Below are positions 18,556-26,697 of a stretch of 64,000 nt of DNA, one piece after another. Position 1 is the first letter of the stretch. Every line of letters starts with the position of its first letter. A program made the position numbers and the translations under genes. This DNA comes from Thermococcus stetteri (GTDB taxonomy: Archaea > Methanobacteriota_B > Thermococci > Thermococcales > Thermococcaceae), in NCBI RefSeq assembly GCF_017873335.1, contig NZ_JAGGKB010000002.1, forward strand, positions 186,001 to 250,000. Reading direction: 5' to 3'. The notes beneath the pieces are model-generated. The model was not told the DNA's origin. It did not search any database and worked only from the letters and a program-made list of their open reading frames with translations.

Positions 18556-19140
18556 ATGGGAATGTACAAGTACATTAGGGAGGCCTGGAAGAGCCCGAAG
18601 AAGAGCTACGTGGGAGAGCTCCTCAAGAAGAGGATGATCCAGTGGAGGAGGGACCCGGTAGTTAAGAGGATCGAGAGGCCGACGAGGCTTGACAGAGCGA
18701 GGAGCCTCGGCTACCAGGCCAAGCAGGGCTACGTCGTCGTCCGCGTCCGCGTTAGGAGGGGCGGAAGAAAGAGGCCCAGGTGGAAGGGCGGAAGGAAGCC
18801 GAGCAAGATGGGTATGGTCAAGTACTCACCCAAGAAGAGCCTCCAGTGGATAGCCGAGGAGAAGGCCGCGAGAAAGTTCCCGAACCTCGAGGTTCTCAAC
18901 TCCTACTGGGTCGGCGAGGACGGTATGTACAAGTGGTTTGAGGTCATAATGGTTGACCCGCACCACCCGGTCATCAAGAGCGACCCGAAGATAGCCTGGA
19001 TAGCCGGCAAGGCCCACAAGGGCAGGGTCTTCCGCGGTCTGACCAGCGCTGGAAAGAGGAGCCGCGGCCTGCTCAACAAGGGTAAGGGCGCCGAGAAGGT
19101 CAGGCCCAGCATAAGGGCCCACCAGGGTAAGGGCAAGTAA
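18556..19140 (+). CDS. rpl15e: 50S ribosomal protein L15e
   Basis: A 194-residue basic protein of the large ribosomal subunit found in archaea and eukaryotes. The N-terminal [12 protein letters not shown] and the C-terminal [19 protein letters not shown] are family hallmarks. ATG 18556 is used with GAGGTG upstream. The COG1325 and Rpp30 genes downstream form a natural translation/RNA-processing cluster; gene 19395 lies between them. Confidence 0.96.
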
Positions 19141-19228
19141 GCCCTTCTGTTCCTTTTAATTCTACCTCTGAGCTTAAAACCCGGTTTGGAACTTTTCCAT
19201 GGTTTATCTAATCTGTTTAATCCTCGTG

Positions 19229-19347
19229 CAACTCTTTTCTTGGCTTTTCTTTTGATTAATTCTAAATTAGAAATCTAACTTGGAACGAATTTATACTTAA
19301 AAGAAAAATGAAAAGTTTTTATGTTAAATAAAAGAAAAGTTTATAAG
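19229..19347 (+). promoter_or_regulatory. Promoter region of secreted-protein gene 19395, repeat of 2592-2712
   Basis: TTTATAAG at 19340-19347 is 54 bases before the start codon. The preceding ~110 bases, including GGAACGAATTTATACT, match the promoter region of gene 2754 with few gaps, although the two mature proteins differ. Confidence 0.7.
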
Positions 19348-19394
19348 GATAAGTTGATTAGATCATAATGTAAAATCTTAGTGGAGTGGATGCC

Positions 19395-20447
19395 ATGAAG
19401 TGGGAGTCTTTGTTCGCAGTTTTGTTGGGCCTGCTGATGGTGGGGGTAGCGACAGCTGAGACAAACCCCCCAATGGTCAAGCCAATAGAATCAAATGACA
19501 ATAATACGTTAGACATCGAACTCCCTCCAGCACCAATGGGTAAAATGATGTACTTCTCTGGCGAGGATGCGGTGAAAGCCTTAGCAGAGCTTGAACACAA
19601 AAACATAACCCTAAGAATAACTACCGACCATGAATTATCCCGAATAACGTTCCTTGGAGTGTATGAGAATCCCGACGGTAGGGTGTATTACTACATTGTT
19701 GAAGGGCCCGTAAAAAAGGAGACTGCTTTGAGGGACTTCATCAAAAATGCTAAGCACTTCTCGCAGAGGCCAACATCTAGAGAGGTATCGGTGCTGGGAC
19801 GGACCAGGAATTGGATCGACATTGGTGCGATCACATGGAAAAAGGCTTCTATTGGAACAACAATGGAGATGGGGGTAACTGCGGAGTTCAGCTACGTTCC
19901 CACCACATCTGGAATGATTTACTACCTTGTGGAGATTCATCAGGTTGCTAAACCCCAGAGACATGACATAGCTGTTGATGAAATGACCGCTGATGTCAGT
20001 GTTCCCGCTGAAATACCCCTATCAGAGATATGGATAAGTAAGTGGCTACCCCGGATGGACGGGGGACCCAAAAGATACTACTCATACACCCCCCAGATAA
20101 GCGTGGATGGGAACTTGCTCAGTTATTCGGCCTCTGCATCAACTAGTGAGGAAACCAACGATGGAGTCACCTTCAGGTGGAAGGTTAGGATCAGTAAGAT
20201 TGGGAGAAATGTCGAGTTTGTTCACTATGACTTTATGAAGAGAATTGGAATTGGGAGATTGTCAAGACCCGCCTATGGAAAAAACCTTGACGCAAACCCC
20301 AGCGTTATCGTTGTCTCCAAGCAGACCACCGCTAAGCTGTCCTTCGAGGCCCGAGCGAAGTTCAATATCGCTAACTGGATGATTGTCCCAACAAATACGC
20401 TTAAATTCGAAGTTGAAGTTAATCCATGGAATGTGAGAGAGCATTGA
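19395..20447 (+). CDS. Secreted protein of the MKWK leader group, paralogue of gene 8975
   Basis: A 350-residue predicted secreted protein with leader MKWESLFAVLLGLLMVG and cleavage probably after ATA or ATAE near residue 22. ATG 19395 is chosen by comparison with its sisters; GGAGTGG lies just upstream. The mature sequence resembles gene 8975 throughout, including FSGEDAVKALAE near its start, TLRITTDHELSRITFLGVY, and the last beta strand LKFEVEVNPW. It lies between rpl15e and the COG1325-Rpp30 pair and is more A/T-rich than both, which points to insertion. Function unknown. Confidence 0.75.
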   Translation: MKWESLFAVLLGLLMVGVATAETNPPMVKPIESNDNNTLDIELPPAPMGKMMYFSGEDAVKALAELEHKNITLRITTDHELSRITFLGVYENPDGRVYYYIVEGPVKKETALRDFIKNAKHFSQRPTSREVSVLGRTRNWIDIGAITWKKASIGTTMEMGVTAEFSYVPTTSGMIYYLVEIHQVAKPQRHDIAVDEMTADVSVPAEIPLSEIWISKWLPRMDGGPKRYYSYTPQISVDGNLLSYSASASTSEETNDGVTFRWKVRISKIGRNVEFVHYDFMKRIGIGRLSRPAYGKNLDANPSVIVVSKQTTAKLSFEARAKFNIANWMIVPTNTLKFEVEVNPWNVREH

Positions 20448-20449
20448 AC

Positions 20450-20548
20450 TTGGAAGGGATAAGGACAAGGTGCATCCTTTTTTTGGTTTTAATCGCCCAA
20501 ACACTATCACCTCTGCTAGGAGAACATCCAACGAAAACCACCGATTGA
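20450..20548 (+). pseudogene. Possible remnant or micro-gene for a membrane partner protein
   Basis: Three bases after the stop of gene 19395 a 32-codon frame opens at TTG 20450 and contains GIRTRCILFLVLIAQTLS, which resembles the N-terminus of gene 12455 (GIRDALYLFIIFLLIAQLWS). It stops at TGA 20546. There is no clear ribosome binding site. It may be the truncated relic of the partner that follows the other secreted-protein genes, or a translated membrane peptide. Confidence 0.35.
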
Positions 20549-20611
20549 GTTCTTTAGCAATTGGAGTTATCTTTTAAAGCACACGGCATTAAACTAGCTT
20601 GGTGATAAAAA

Positions 20612-21067
20612 GTGGCACAGCTCAGGGCACACCACGTCAGGCTCACGACGTTCATTCAGGCAACGGAAGACGAGGACAAGGTTTTGGATGCAATAGCAAC
20701 GTTCATTCCCGAAGAGATAGACGAAGATGATGTTCTCTTTGACATCGTTGAGACAGAGGGCTACTTCGGGAACCCAATAAAAGTAGTCAACGTCGAGATA
20801 AAGAGGAGCAAAGCGGTGAGGAAGTTCCTGGAGTACTTCAAGGAACTGCTTAGCGGGGAGGACAAGAGGTACCTCCTCGACCACCTCGACGAGAAGGTTG
20901 ATGAAGAGGGGACTTTCTACGTCCGCTTCAACAAGCAGAAAGCTTATCTCGGAGAGGCCGAGGTCGATGAGGGGGCTGACGTTATCCAGGTTAGGATAAA
21001 GGTCAAGGCCTTTCCAATGAGGAAGGAAGCGGTCGTCAAAGCCGTGCGGGAGTGGCTGGAGGAATGA
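20612..21067 (+). CDS. RNA-binding protein of the COG1325 (DUF54) exosome-associated type
   Basis: A 151-residue acidic protein of the archaeal COG1325 family, structurally like ribosomal-protein L5-type RNA-binding domains and long predicted, from its gene neighbourhood, to work with the exosome or rRNA processing. It starts at GTG 20612 with GGTGAT at 20600-20605. Its stop overlaps the ATG of the Rpp30 gene by four bases (ATGA), so the pair is cotranslated. Confidence 0.82.
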   Translation: MAQLRAHHVRLTTFIQATEDEDKVLDAIATFIPEEIDEDDVLFDIVETEGYFGNPIKVVNVEIKRSKAVRKFLEYFKELLSGEDKRYLLDHLDEKVDEEGTFYVRFNKQKAYLGEAEVDEGADVIQVRIKVKAFPMRKEAVVKAVREWLEE

Positions 21068-21726
21068 ACGAGGAAGTTTCCTTTTCGAGGGACTACTTCG
21101 TCGAGATGGACGTTAGGAATGAAGAAGCCTACGAACTGGCAAGCGAGTGGTTTGATGAAGTGGTCTTCACAAAGAAGCTCGTCCTTGAAGGCCCTCCGGA
21201 ATGGTCCACTCTTAAGGAGGAACTCAAGGAGCTCCGCGGAAAGTACGGAAAGGTCGCTCTCCTCCTCGTAACCAAGAAGCCAAGCCTGATAAGGGAAGTA
21301 AAGAGCAGAAACCTAAAGGGCCTCCTATACGTCCAGGGCGGCGATATGAGGGTGAACAGAATGGCAATAGAGAGCGGCGTCGATGCCCTTATAAGTCCCT
21401 GGTTCGGCAGGAAGGATCCTGGCTTCGACCACACCTTAGCGGGAATGGCCGCGAGACGAGGAGTTGCTATAGGGTTTTCCCTCTCGCCGCTCCTCAATGC
21501 GAATCCCTACAGCAGGGCTCAGGTTCTCCGCTTCATGATGAAGACCTGGCAGTTGGTAAAGAAGTACCGCGTTCCAAGGTTCATCACGTCTTCCGCAGAG
21601 AGCAGGTGGGAAGTGAGAGGGCCGAGGGATTTGATGAGCCTTGGGATAAACCTCGGGATGGAGATTCCAGAGGCGAGGGCAAGCCTGAACTTTTATCCCA
21701 GGAAAATATTAAAAAAGCTGGGCTAA
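21064..21726 (+). CDS. rnp3: Ribonuclease P protein component 3 (Rpp30)
   Basis: A 220-residue TIM-barrel-like protein subunit of archaeal RNase P, which removes the 5' leader of pre-tRNA. Recognisable segments are [27 protein letters not shown] and the C-terminal [18 protein letters not shown]. In Pyrococcus it pairs with Pop5 in the enzyme. It overlaps the preceding gene by four bases and trpB2, on the other strand, by the tetramer CTAA. Confidence 0.92.
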   Translation: MNEEVSFSRDYFVEMDVRNEEAYELASEWFDEVVFTKKLVLEGPPEWSTLKEELKELRGKYGKVALLLVTKKPSLIREVKSRNLKGLLYVQGGDMRVNRMAIESGVDALISPWFGRKDPGFDHTLAGMAARRGVAIGFSLSPLLNANPYSRAQVLRFMMKTWQLVKKYRVPRFITSSAESRWEVRGPRDLMSLGINLGMEIPEARASLNFYPRKILKKLG

Positions 21727-23048
21727 CCCTCCAAAGCCGGGAAGTAGTCCGGCTCGTAGTCCTTGAGCTTGCCATCGAGGTAGTCCTCGTAGCCCTTAAG
21801 ATCGAGCAGGCCGTGCCCGCTGAGGTTGAACAGGATGACCTCTTCCCTGCCTTCCCGCTTTGCTTCAAGCGCCCTGTCCACCGCACCCTTTATCGCGTGG
21901 GCGCTCTCCGGTGCTGGAACTATTCCTTCAGTCTTCGCGAATAGATGAGCCGCCTGGAAGACCTCGTTCTGGTGGTAGGCTATTGGTTTGACGATGCCGT
22001 GGTTTATAAGCACGCTGAGCGTCGGAGCCAGGCCATGGTATCTCAACCCGCCCGCGTGGATCGGCGGGACGTAGTAGGTGTGGCCGAGAGTGTGCATCTT
22101 CATCTTCGGTGTGTAGCCGCCCGAATCTCCGTAGTCGTACTTGTAAACTCCCCTCGTCATTGAGGGAGCGGCTTTGGGTTCAACCGCTATGAACTCGTAG
22201 TCGGCCTTCCCGCTCAGGACTTCCCTGACGAAGGGGTAAGCCAGGCCAGCGAAGTTGCTCCCGCCGCCTACGCAGCCGATTATAACGTCCGGCTCCTCAA
22301 ACTCTCCCACCTGCTCCTTGGCTTCCAAACCGATGACCGTCTGGTGCATGAGAACGTGGTTCAGCACGCTGCCGAGGGCATAGCGTGCCTTCTCATCGCG
22401 GAGAACGTCCTCGATGGCCTCGCTTATCGCTATCCCCAGTCCGCCGGGGTGGTTGGGGTCTTCCGCCAGGAACTTCCTCCCCACCTCGGTTCTGTTGCTC
22501 GGGCTTGGATAAATCTCGGCCCCGTAGAGGCGCATTATCGTCTTCCTGTAGGGCTTCTGGTAATAGCTGGTGCGGGCCATGTAAACCCTGACCTTGAGTC
22601 CAAGCAGCGCCCCGGCCAGGCTTAAAGCCGTTCCCCACTGTCCGGCTCCGGTTTCTGTTATAAGCTTCTCAATCCCCTGCTCCTTGGCATAGTAGGCCTG
22701 GGCCAAGGCGGTGTTTATCTTGTGGCTTCCCGTCACCGTTGCACCCTCGTACTTAAAGTAAATCCTTGCCGGAGTTCCCAGGGCTTTCTCGAGGTTTGTG
22801 GCCCTAAAGAGAGGTGTCGGCCGCCCTATCTTGGCGTAGAGCTCACGGACCTTCCTCGGAATCTCAATGTAGCGCTCGGTGCTCATCTCCTGCTTTACTA
22901 ACTCCTCCGCGAAAATCCTCAGCAACTTCTCCGGTTCCATGGGCTCATCGGTTTCCGGGTCAAGCGGCGGTGCCAGGGGTTCCGGAAGGTCTGGCAGTAT
23001 GTTGTACCATTTCCCGGGTATCTTTCCATCCGGCAGAACGGCTTTCAT
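21723..23048 (-). CDS. trpB2: Tryptophan synthase beta chain-like protein, TrpB2 type
   Basis: A 441-residue PLP enzyme. The lysine that binds the cofactor is in [13 protein letters not shown] (about residue 113), the phosphate loop is [11 protein letters not shown], and the long N-terminus starting with VLPDGKIP marks the TrpB2 group, which works without a TrpA partner. No trpA is nearby. TrpB2 enzymes convert serine plus indole, or phosphoserine, to tryptophan. ATG 23048 is preceded by GGAGGTG. Confidence 0.93.
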   Translation of the reverse strand: MKAVLPDGKIPGKWYNILPDLPEPLAPPLDPETDEPMEPEKLLRIFAEELVKQEMSTERYIEIPRKVRELYAKIGRPTPLFRATNLEKALGTPARIYFKYEGATVTGSHKINTALAQAYYAKEQGIEKLITETGAGQWGTALSLAGALLGLKVRVYMARTSYYQKPYRKTIMRLYGAEIYPSPSNRTEVGRKFLAEDPNHPGGLGIAISEAIEDVLRDEKARYALGSVLNHVLMHQTVIGLEAKEQVGEFEEPDVIIGCVGGGSNFAGLAYPFVREVLSGKADYEFIAVEPKAAPSMTRGVYKYDYGDSGGYTPKMKMHTLGHTYYVPPIHAGGLRYHGLAPTLSVLINHGIVKPIAYHQNEVFQAAHLFAKTEGIVPAPESAHAIKGAVDRALEAKREGREEVILFNLSGHGLLDLKGYEDYLDGKLKDYEPDYFPALEG

Positions 23049-23116
23049 TCTAACACCTCCTCTAACGATTCAAAAATGTGTCCCAAAAACGAGGGAATAA
23101 TCAGAGTAAGAACTAA

Positions 23117-23228
23117 CCCTGAATCCTTCTGAGGCTCATCAGCCTCGCCAAAAACGAGCCCCCCTCAGTTTAAAGCCGCCAAAAGCAATCCCGCCCGAGA
23201 ATCTGTGGGCTAGCGTTGGGATTCAGGG
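23117..23228. repeat. Inverted repeats and leader hairpin upstream of trpB2
   Basis: CCCTGAATCC at 23117-23126 is the exact reverse complement of 23219-23228, 92 bases away. Inside, GAGGCT-CATC-AGCCTC at 23131-23146 is a perfect hairpin. On the minus strand TTTAAA near 23168-23175 may be the TATA box of trpB2, so the hairpin would lie at the 5' end of its mRNA. Confidence 0.5.
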
Positions 23229-23299
23229 AACCTTCAGGACAGCCAAAAACAATCACTCCTGTATTGCATGGGGCATCGGAGTATGGAACGCCGCATTGT

Positions 23300-24646
23300 T
23301 TAAGAGCCTTTCGGTCTGGCCGTTGATGATAGGACAAAGCTGGTGTCTTCAACGCTCCCCTTAACCGCCACGGCGACGAAATACCCTCCGCGTTCAAGAC
23401 AGATGGAGGTCGTTCTTCCGTCGGAAGTGTCGAGCAGGTAGCGGGCGTAGTCGCACTGTCCACGAATTCCGTACACGAGAAGGGTCACGCTGACGTTCTT
23501 CTCACCCACAGATGTCAAAAACTCCTTTCCAGCGAGGGCCCAGAGGGTGGGTTCTCTTGAGGATTTCATGACAAAGCTCCCGTTGAGCTCCCCTATTACG
23601 GCGTTGAGCACCTCCTCAGGCGCCGGCCCTCTAGCTTCCCGGCCGTTCTTCAGCCCGCATAGAAGCTCCTTCGCGGTCCTTCCAACGTCTTCTATTTTCC
23701 CTCTCAGCACAATGATTTCTTTTTCCCGGAGGGAAACGTAGATTGATTCCCCTCCCCGCGTCCACAGAGACCACCTGCAGTCCCCGCTTTTTCTCTCCAT
23801 CCGCTTGACGTATCCGGTTCCTTTGAGCTCGATTTCTATGGCTTTGTAGGTGTTCTTAACCCACTCGCCGGGCCAGTCCGAGGGCAGAAACCTTCCGACC
23901 CCGATGCCGTCCTCTGTACTCCAGTTGAAGCGGTACCTTACGAAAGTCGGCGGCTCGCTCGCGTTCCAGAGGTAATCGTCGTGCCAGCGGAGCGCAAACC
24001 CCTTGACGCCCCTGCAGGGGCCCCGTGCCGAGATAACGGCGATACCTCCCCCAAGAATCCTTGTTTCGGCCAGATATATGCATTCCTCGCCCTTAACGAA
24101 CAGAGCATCGCCTATGATGTCGGAGTCGGTGACGTAGTTCTCCACGAGCCTTAGGTAGCCCCCCGATTCGACGCGTTCCGTGGCCTCGCGGTAGGCATTA
24201 TTAGCCTTCCCACGTGGTTCATAGAGGGTTACAGAACGGCCGAGGAGGGGAAGTCTGACCCTTGAGGACTTCCAAGCAGCCCCGCTGACGTGGATTGTTG
24301 AGTACGCAACCGTCCCGTTGCAGGAGTAGGTAAGCTCCCCACCCCTCAGCGGCCAGGTATCTCCCCCTTTCTCCCAGCAGCCCGTAGCAAAGTAGAGGCC
24401 GAACTCGACGTTTGGGCTGGTCACGGGCGGGGGCGTCAGGATGGCCATCAAGACGAGCGAGATTATCAAAAACGGTGCCAGCTGGAGGGGTCTTTTGCTG
24501 TAGTAGTCCCTGAAAACCGCTGGAGGTATGATAACCGCGGAGATAAAGAGGAGGACTCCGAGGAAGTGGTTGAGCTGGAGAAGTATCCACGCGAGGAAAG
24601 AGAGCAACGCCGAGATGGCGATGGAGACAGCCAGTTTGCCCGCCAT
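23300..24646 (-). CDS. Membrane-anchored protein of unknown function
   Basis: A 448-residue protein with three hydrophobic segments in the first 75 residues (ending in LAPFLIISLVLMAIL) and a large outside domain of about 370 residues. The domain carries about ten cysteines, several probably paired, and multiple NxS/T sites. I do not recognise the family. Start at ATG 24646; on the minus strand a TATA-like CTTATAACC lies about 30 bases upstream (near 24673-24681), so the mRNA may have almost no leader. Confidence 0.7.
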   Translation of the reverse strand: MAGKLAVSIAISALLSFLAWILLQLNHFLGVLLFISAVIIPPAVFRDYYSKRPLQLAPFLIISLVLMAILTPPPVTSPNVEFGLYFATGCWEKGGDTWPLRGGELTYSCNGTVAYSTIHVSGAAWKSSRVRLPLLGRSVTLYEPRGKANNAYREATERVESGGYLRLVENYVTDSDIIGDALFVKGEECIYLAETRILGGGIAVISARGPCRGVKGFALRWHDDYLWNASEPPTFVRYRFNWSTEDGIGVGRFLPSDWPGEWVKNTYKAIEIELKGTGYVKRMERKSGDCRWSLWTRGGESIYVSLREKEIIVLRGKIEDVGRTAKELLCGLKNGREARGPAPEEVLNAVIGELNGSFVMKSSREPTLWALAGKEFLTSVGEKNVSVTLLVYGIRGQCDYARYLLDTSDGRTTSICLERGGYFVAVAVKGSVEDTSFVLSSTARPKGS

Positions 24647-24762
24647 GTTCCTCCATAACCTCTACGTCGTAGAGGGTTATAAGGTTTACAATCGCTTCAA
24701 ATTATCCTGAAGTGTTTCCACAAGGGTTATTAGTGCCGGGCCCGTAGTCCCTCCGATGGGCC

Positions 24763-25758
24763 ATGCTCCGGCTGGAAATCTACTGCGACGAGGGTGAGAA
24801 GGTTAGGGAGGTTCTGGTTAAGTGGGGCCTCCAGTTCTATGCAGAGGAGGTGCAGAGCAACGAGCATCAGGCGCTTAAATTCACGGTTCTCGTGCCTGAT
24901 TTTGTGATTAACGACGTCGTTGACGAGCTGATGAAGGCCGTTGACCTGCGGAAGGGACACTCCTCGATAACCTGGACGCCTGTCAGCGGGAAGTCGGTGA
25001 AATACTCTAACTCAGTCAAGTCGCTCAGGAAATTCAAGCGCCGCTGGAGTCTGGCTGCCATAGAGGGGCTCATTGAGAATGCCAACAACCAGGCCCAGGT
25101 TGACCCGATCCAGCTCACCCTCGGTGCGGTGGCCTCGGTTATAGCCCTTTTTGGCCTCATCAACGACAGCATAGTCATGATAATCTCGGCCATGCTCCTC
25201 TCGCCAATCCTCGGCCCGCTCTACGGCTTCTCTCTCAATATCGTCATGGGCAAGGGCAGGGATGCCCTCGATGCAGTTTCCTCAATCCTAAAGCTTCTCG
25301 GTGTCATATTTCTCTCGGCCCTTCTGGTGTCCCTGGTTCTCAAGTTTGCCGGCTCGATGCCGGCCGAGCCCCCCCACGAGATACTCGTCCGCGGCGATTC
25401 TGGCCTCGTCTACATTCTCCTAGCGATAATCCTTGGCTACGCTGGGATAGTTGCTATAGTGAGCAGAATTCCGGAGATTCTCGCGGGGGTTTCCATAGCG
25501 GCCGCCCTTGTTCCACCGACGACGGTAATAGGGATCTCTCTGGCCATGGGGTGGTGGGAGGTTTTCAGAGGCTCCCTTGTACTGACGGTTGAAAACGTGC
25601 TTGGCCTTCTCAGCGGTTCTCTCCTCGGCCTCTACGTCCTCAACGTCTCTCCAAGGAGCTACTATGAAAGGAGGGCGGCGAAGCTCTACACGAAGAGAAC
25701 GATGCTCGTGCTTGCCCTCATGCTTGCCGCTCTCGTCCTTGTGGAACTCATGAGTTAG
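24763..25758 (+). CDS. DUF389 (TIGR00341) family membrane protein
   Basis: A 331-residue protein with a cytosolic N-terminal domain of about 95 residues and then six or so membrane segments. The core is the DUF389 signature around DPIQLTLGAVASVIALFGLI and the SAMLLSPILGP motif. Members occur widely in archaea and bacteria; transport has been suggested but not shown. Convergent with the next gene, sharing the tetramer TTAG at the stops. Confidence 0.88.
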   Translation: MLRLEIYCDEGEKVREVLVKWGLQFYAEEVQSNEHQALKFTVLVPDFVINDVVDELMKAVDLRKGHSSITWTPVSGKSVKYSNSVKSLRKFKRRWSLAAIEGLIENANNQAQVDPIQLTLGAVASVIALFGLINDSIVMIISAMLLSPILGPLYGFSLNIVMGKGRDALDAVSSILKLLGVIFLSALLVSLVLKFAGSMPAEPPHEILVRGDSGLVYILLAIILGYAGIVAIVSRIPEILAGVSIAAALVPPTTVIGISLAMGWWEVFRGSLVLTVENVLGLLSGSLLGLYVLNVSPRSYYERRAAKLYTKRTMLVLALMLAALVLVELMS

Positions 25759-26201
25759 GCCACCTCAGTCTGTTCGTAGACCGGCTTTCCCTGCCTGTGC
25801 TTGACGAGCAGGCCGTAGAAGAACTCCTTTAAGTCGGGGCTCATGTCGTCGTCGAGGAGAAGGTCAGCCTTTCCGGCGTAGTCCTTCTCGGCCCTGGTTA
25901 TTAGGAGTGCTATTGCAGGTGTCAGTCCCTGAAGCAGTATCCTGACGAGCTCAGGAAGGGCCTCCTCTTCTATCTCCTCGTCGGCCTCCAAGCCAAGGTA
26001 AACGACGAAGCCCTTCATCTGAACCGCGAGGATGAACTCGCTCTCGCTCAGCTCGAAAAACGAGAAGTTGTACGTCTTTGAATCAGTCCTCGCGAGGAGG
26101 ACGCCCCTTATCGAGACCGTCACCGGCTCCTCATCTATCTCAAAAACAAGGTCCTTCGCCAGCTCGCTCTGGGCTATGGCGTACAGCTCTTCCATCGGCA
26201 T
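25755..26201 (-). CDS. Conserved small acidic cytosolic protein, unknown
   Basis: A 148-residue acidic protein with alternating strands and helices and no signal or membrane segment. It begins MPMEELYAIAQSELAKD; ATG 26201 has GGCACTTCC-type sequence upstream but no clear ribosome binding site, so ATG 26195 (codon 3) remains possible. I do not recognise the family. Confidence 0.7.
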   Translation of the reverse strand: MPMEELYAIAQSELAKDLVFEIDEEPVTVSIRGVLLARTDSKTYNFSFFELSESEFILAVQMKGFVVYLGLEADEEIEEEALPELVRILLQGLTPAIALLITRAEKDYAGKADLLLDDDMSPDLKEFFYGLLVKHRQGKPVYEQTEVA

Positions 26202-26280
26202 GGAAGTGCCTTCTCAGGGGCCAATAAAAGGGTTTCGTCAGGTTTTTAACGATTGAAGTGAAGGTTCTACGGTGGTGGAC

Positions 26281-26697
26281 ATGAAGATCACGCGCTTTGG
26301 CGTCTCTGTTCCTGATGAACTGCTTGAGAAGTTCGATTGTATAATAGAGGAGAAGGGCTACGTCAACAGGAGCGAGGCGATAAGGGATCTAATGAGGGAC
26401 TTTATAGTCAGACACGAGTGGGAGGAAGGCGAGGGGGAAGTGGCGGGGACGATAACCATGGTCTACAACCACGATGAGGCGGAGGTTGTGAAGGAGCTCC
26501 TCGACCTTCAGCATGACTATCTCAACGAGATAATCTCAAGCATCCACGTCCACATGGATGAGCATAACTGCCTTGAGGTGGTTATAGTCAAGGGAAAGGC
26601 CAAGAGGATAAAAGAAATCGCCGACAGGCTCTTGAGCCTCAAGGGGGTAAAGCACGGCAAGCTCGTCATGACTGGAACTGGAAAGGAGCTGGTCTAA
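26281..26697 (+). CDS. nikR: Nickel-responsive regulator, NikR type
   Basis: A 138-residue transcription factor with an N-terminal ribbon-helix-helix DNA-binding domain ([16 protein letters not shown]) and a C-terminal ACT-like metal domain. The metal ligands His in LQHDY, the two His in SIHVHMDEH and the Cys in NCLEVV match the square-planar nickel site. Length equals the crystallised Pyrococcus horikoshii NikR. Targets would be nickel-transport genes, none seen here. ATG 26281 follows GGTGGT; GTG 26272 is rejected. Confidence 0.9.
   Translation: MKITRFGVSVPDELLEKFDCIIEEKGYVNRSEAIRDLMRDFIVRHEWEEGEGEVAGTITMVYNHDEAEVVKELLDLQHDYLNEIISSIHVHMDEHNCLEVVIVKGKAKRIKEIADRLLSLKGVKHGKLVMTGTGKELV

Noticed and set aside
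23095-23146. TGATGA and CTGA in the trpB2 leader as a C/D box RNA
   Set aside because: No internal boxes and the TGATGA is the loop side of a hairpin.
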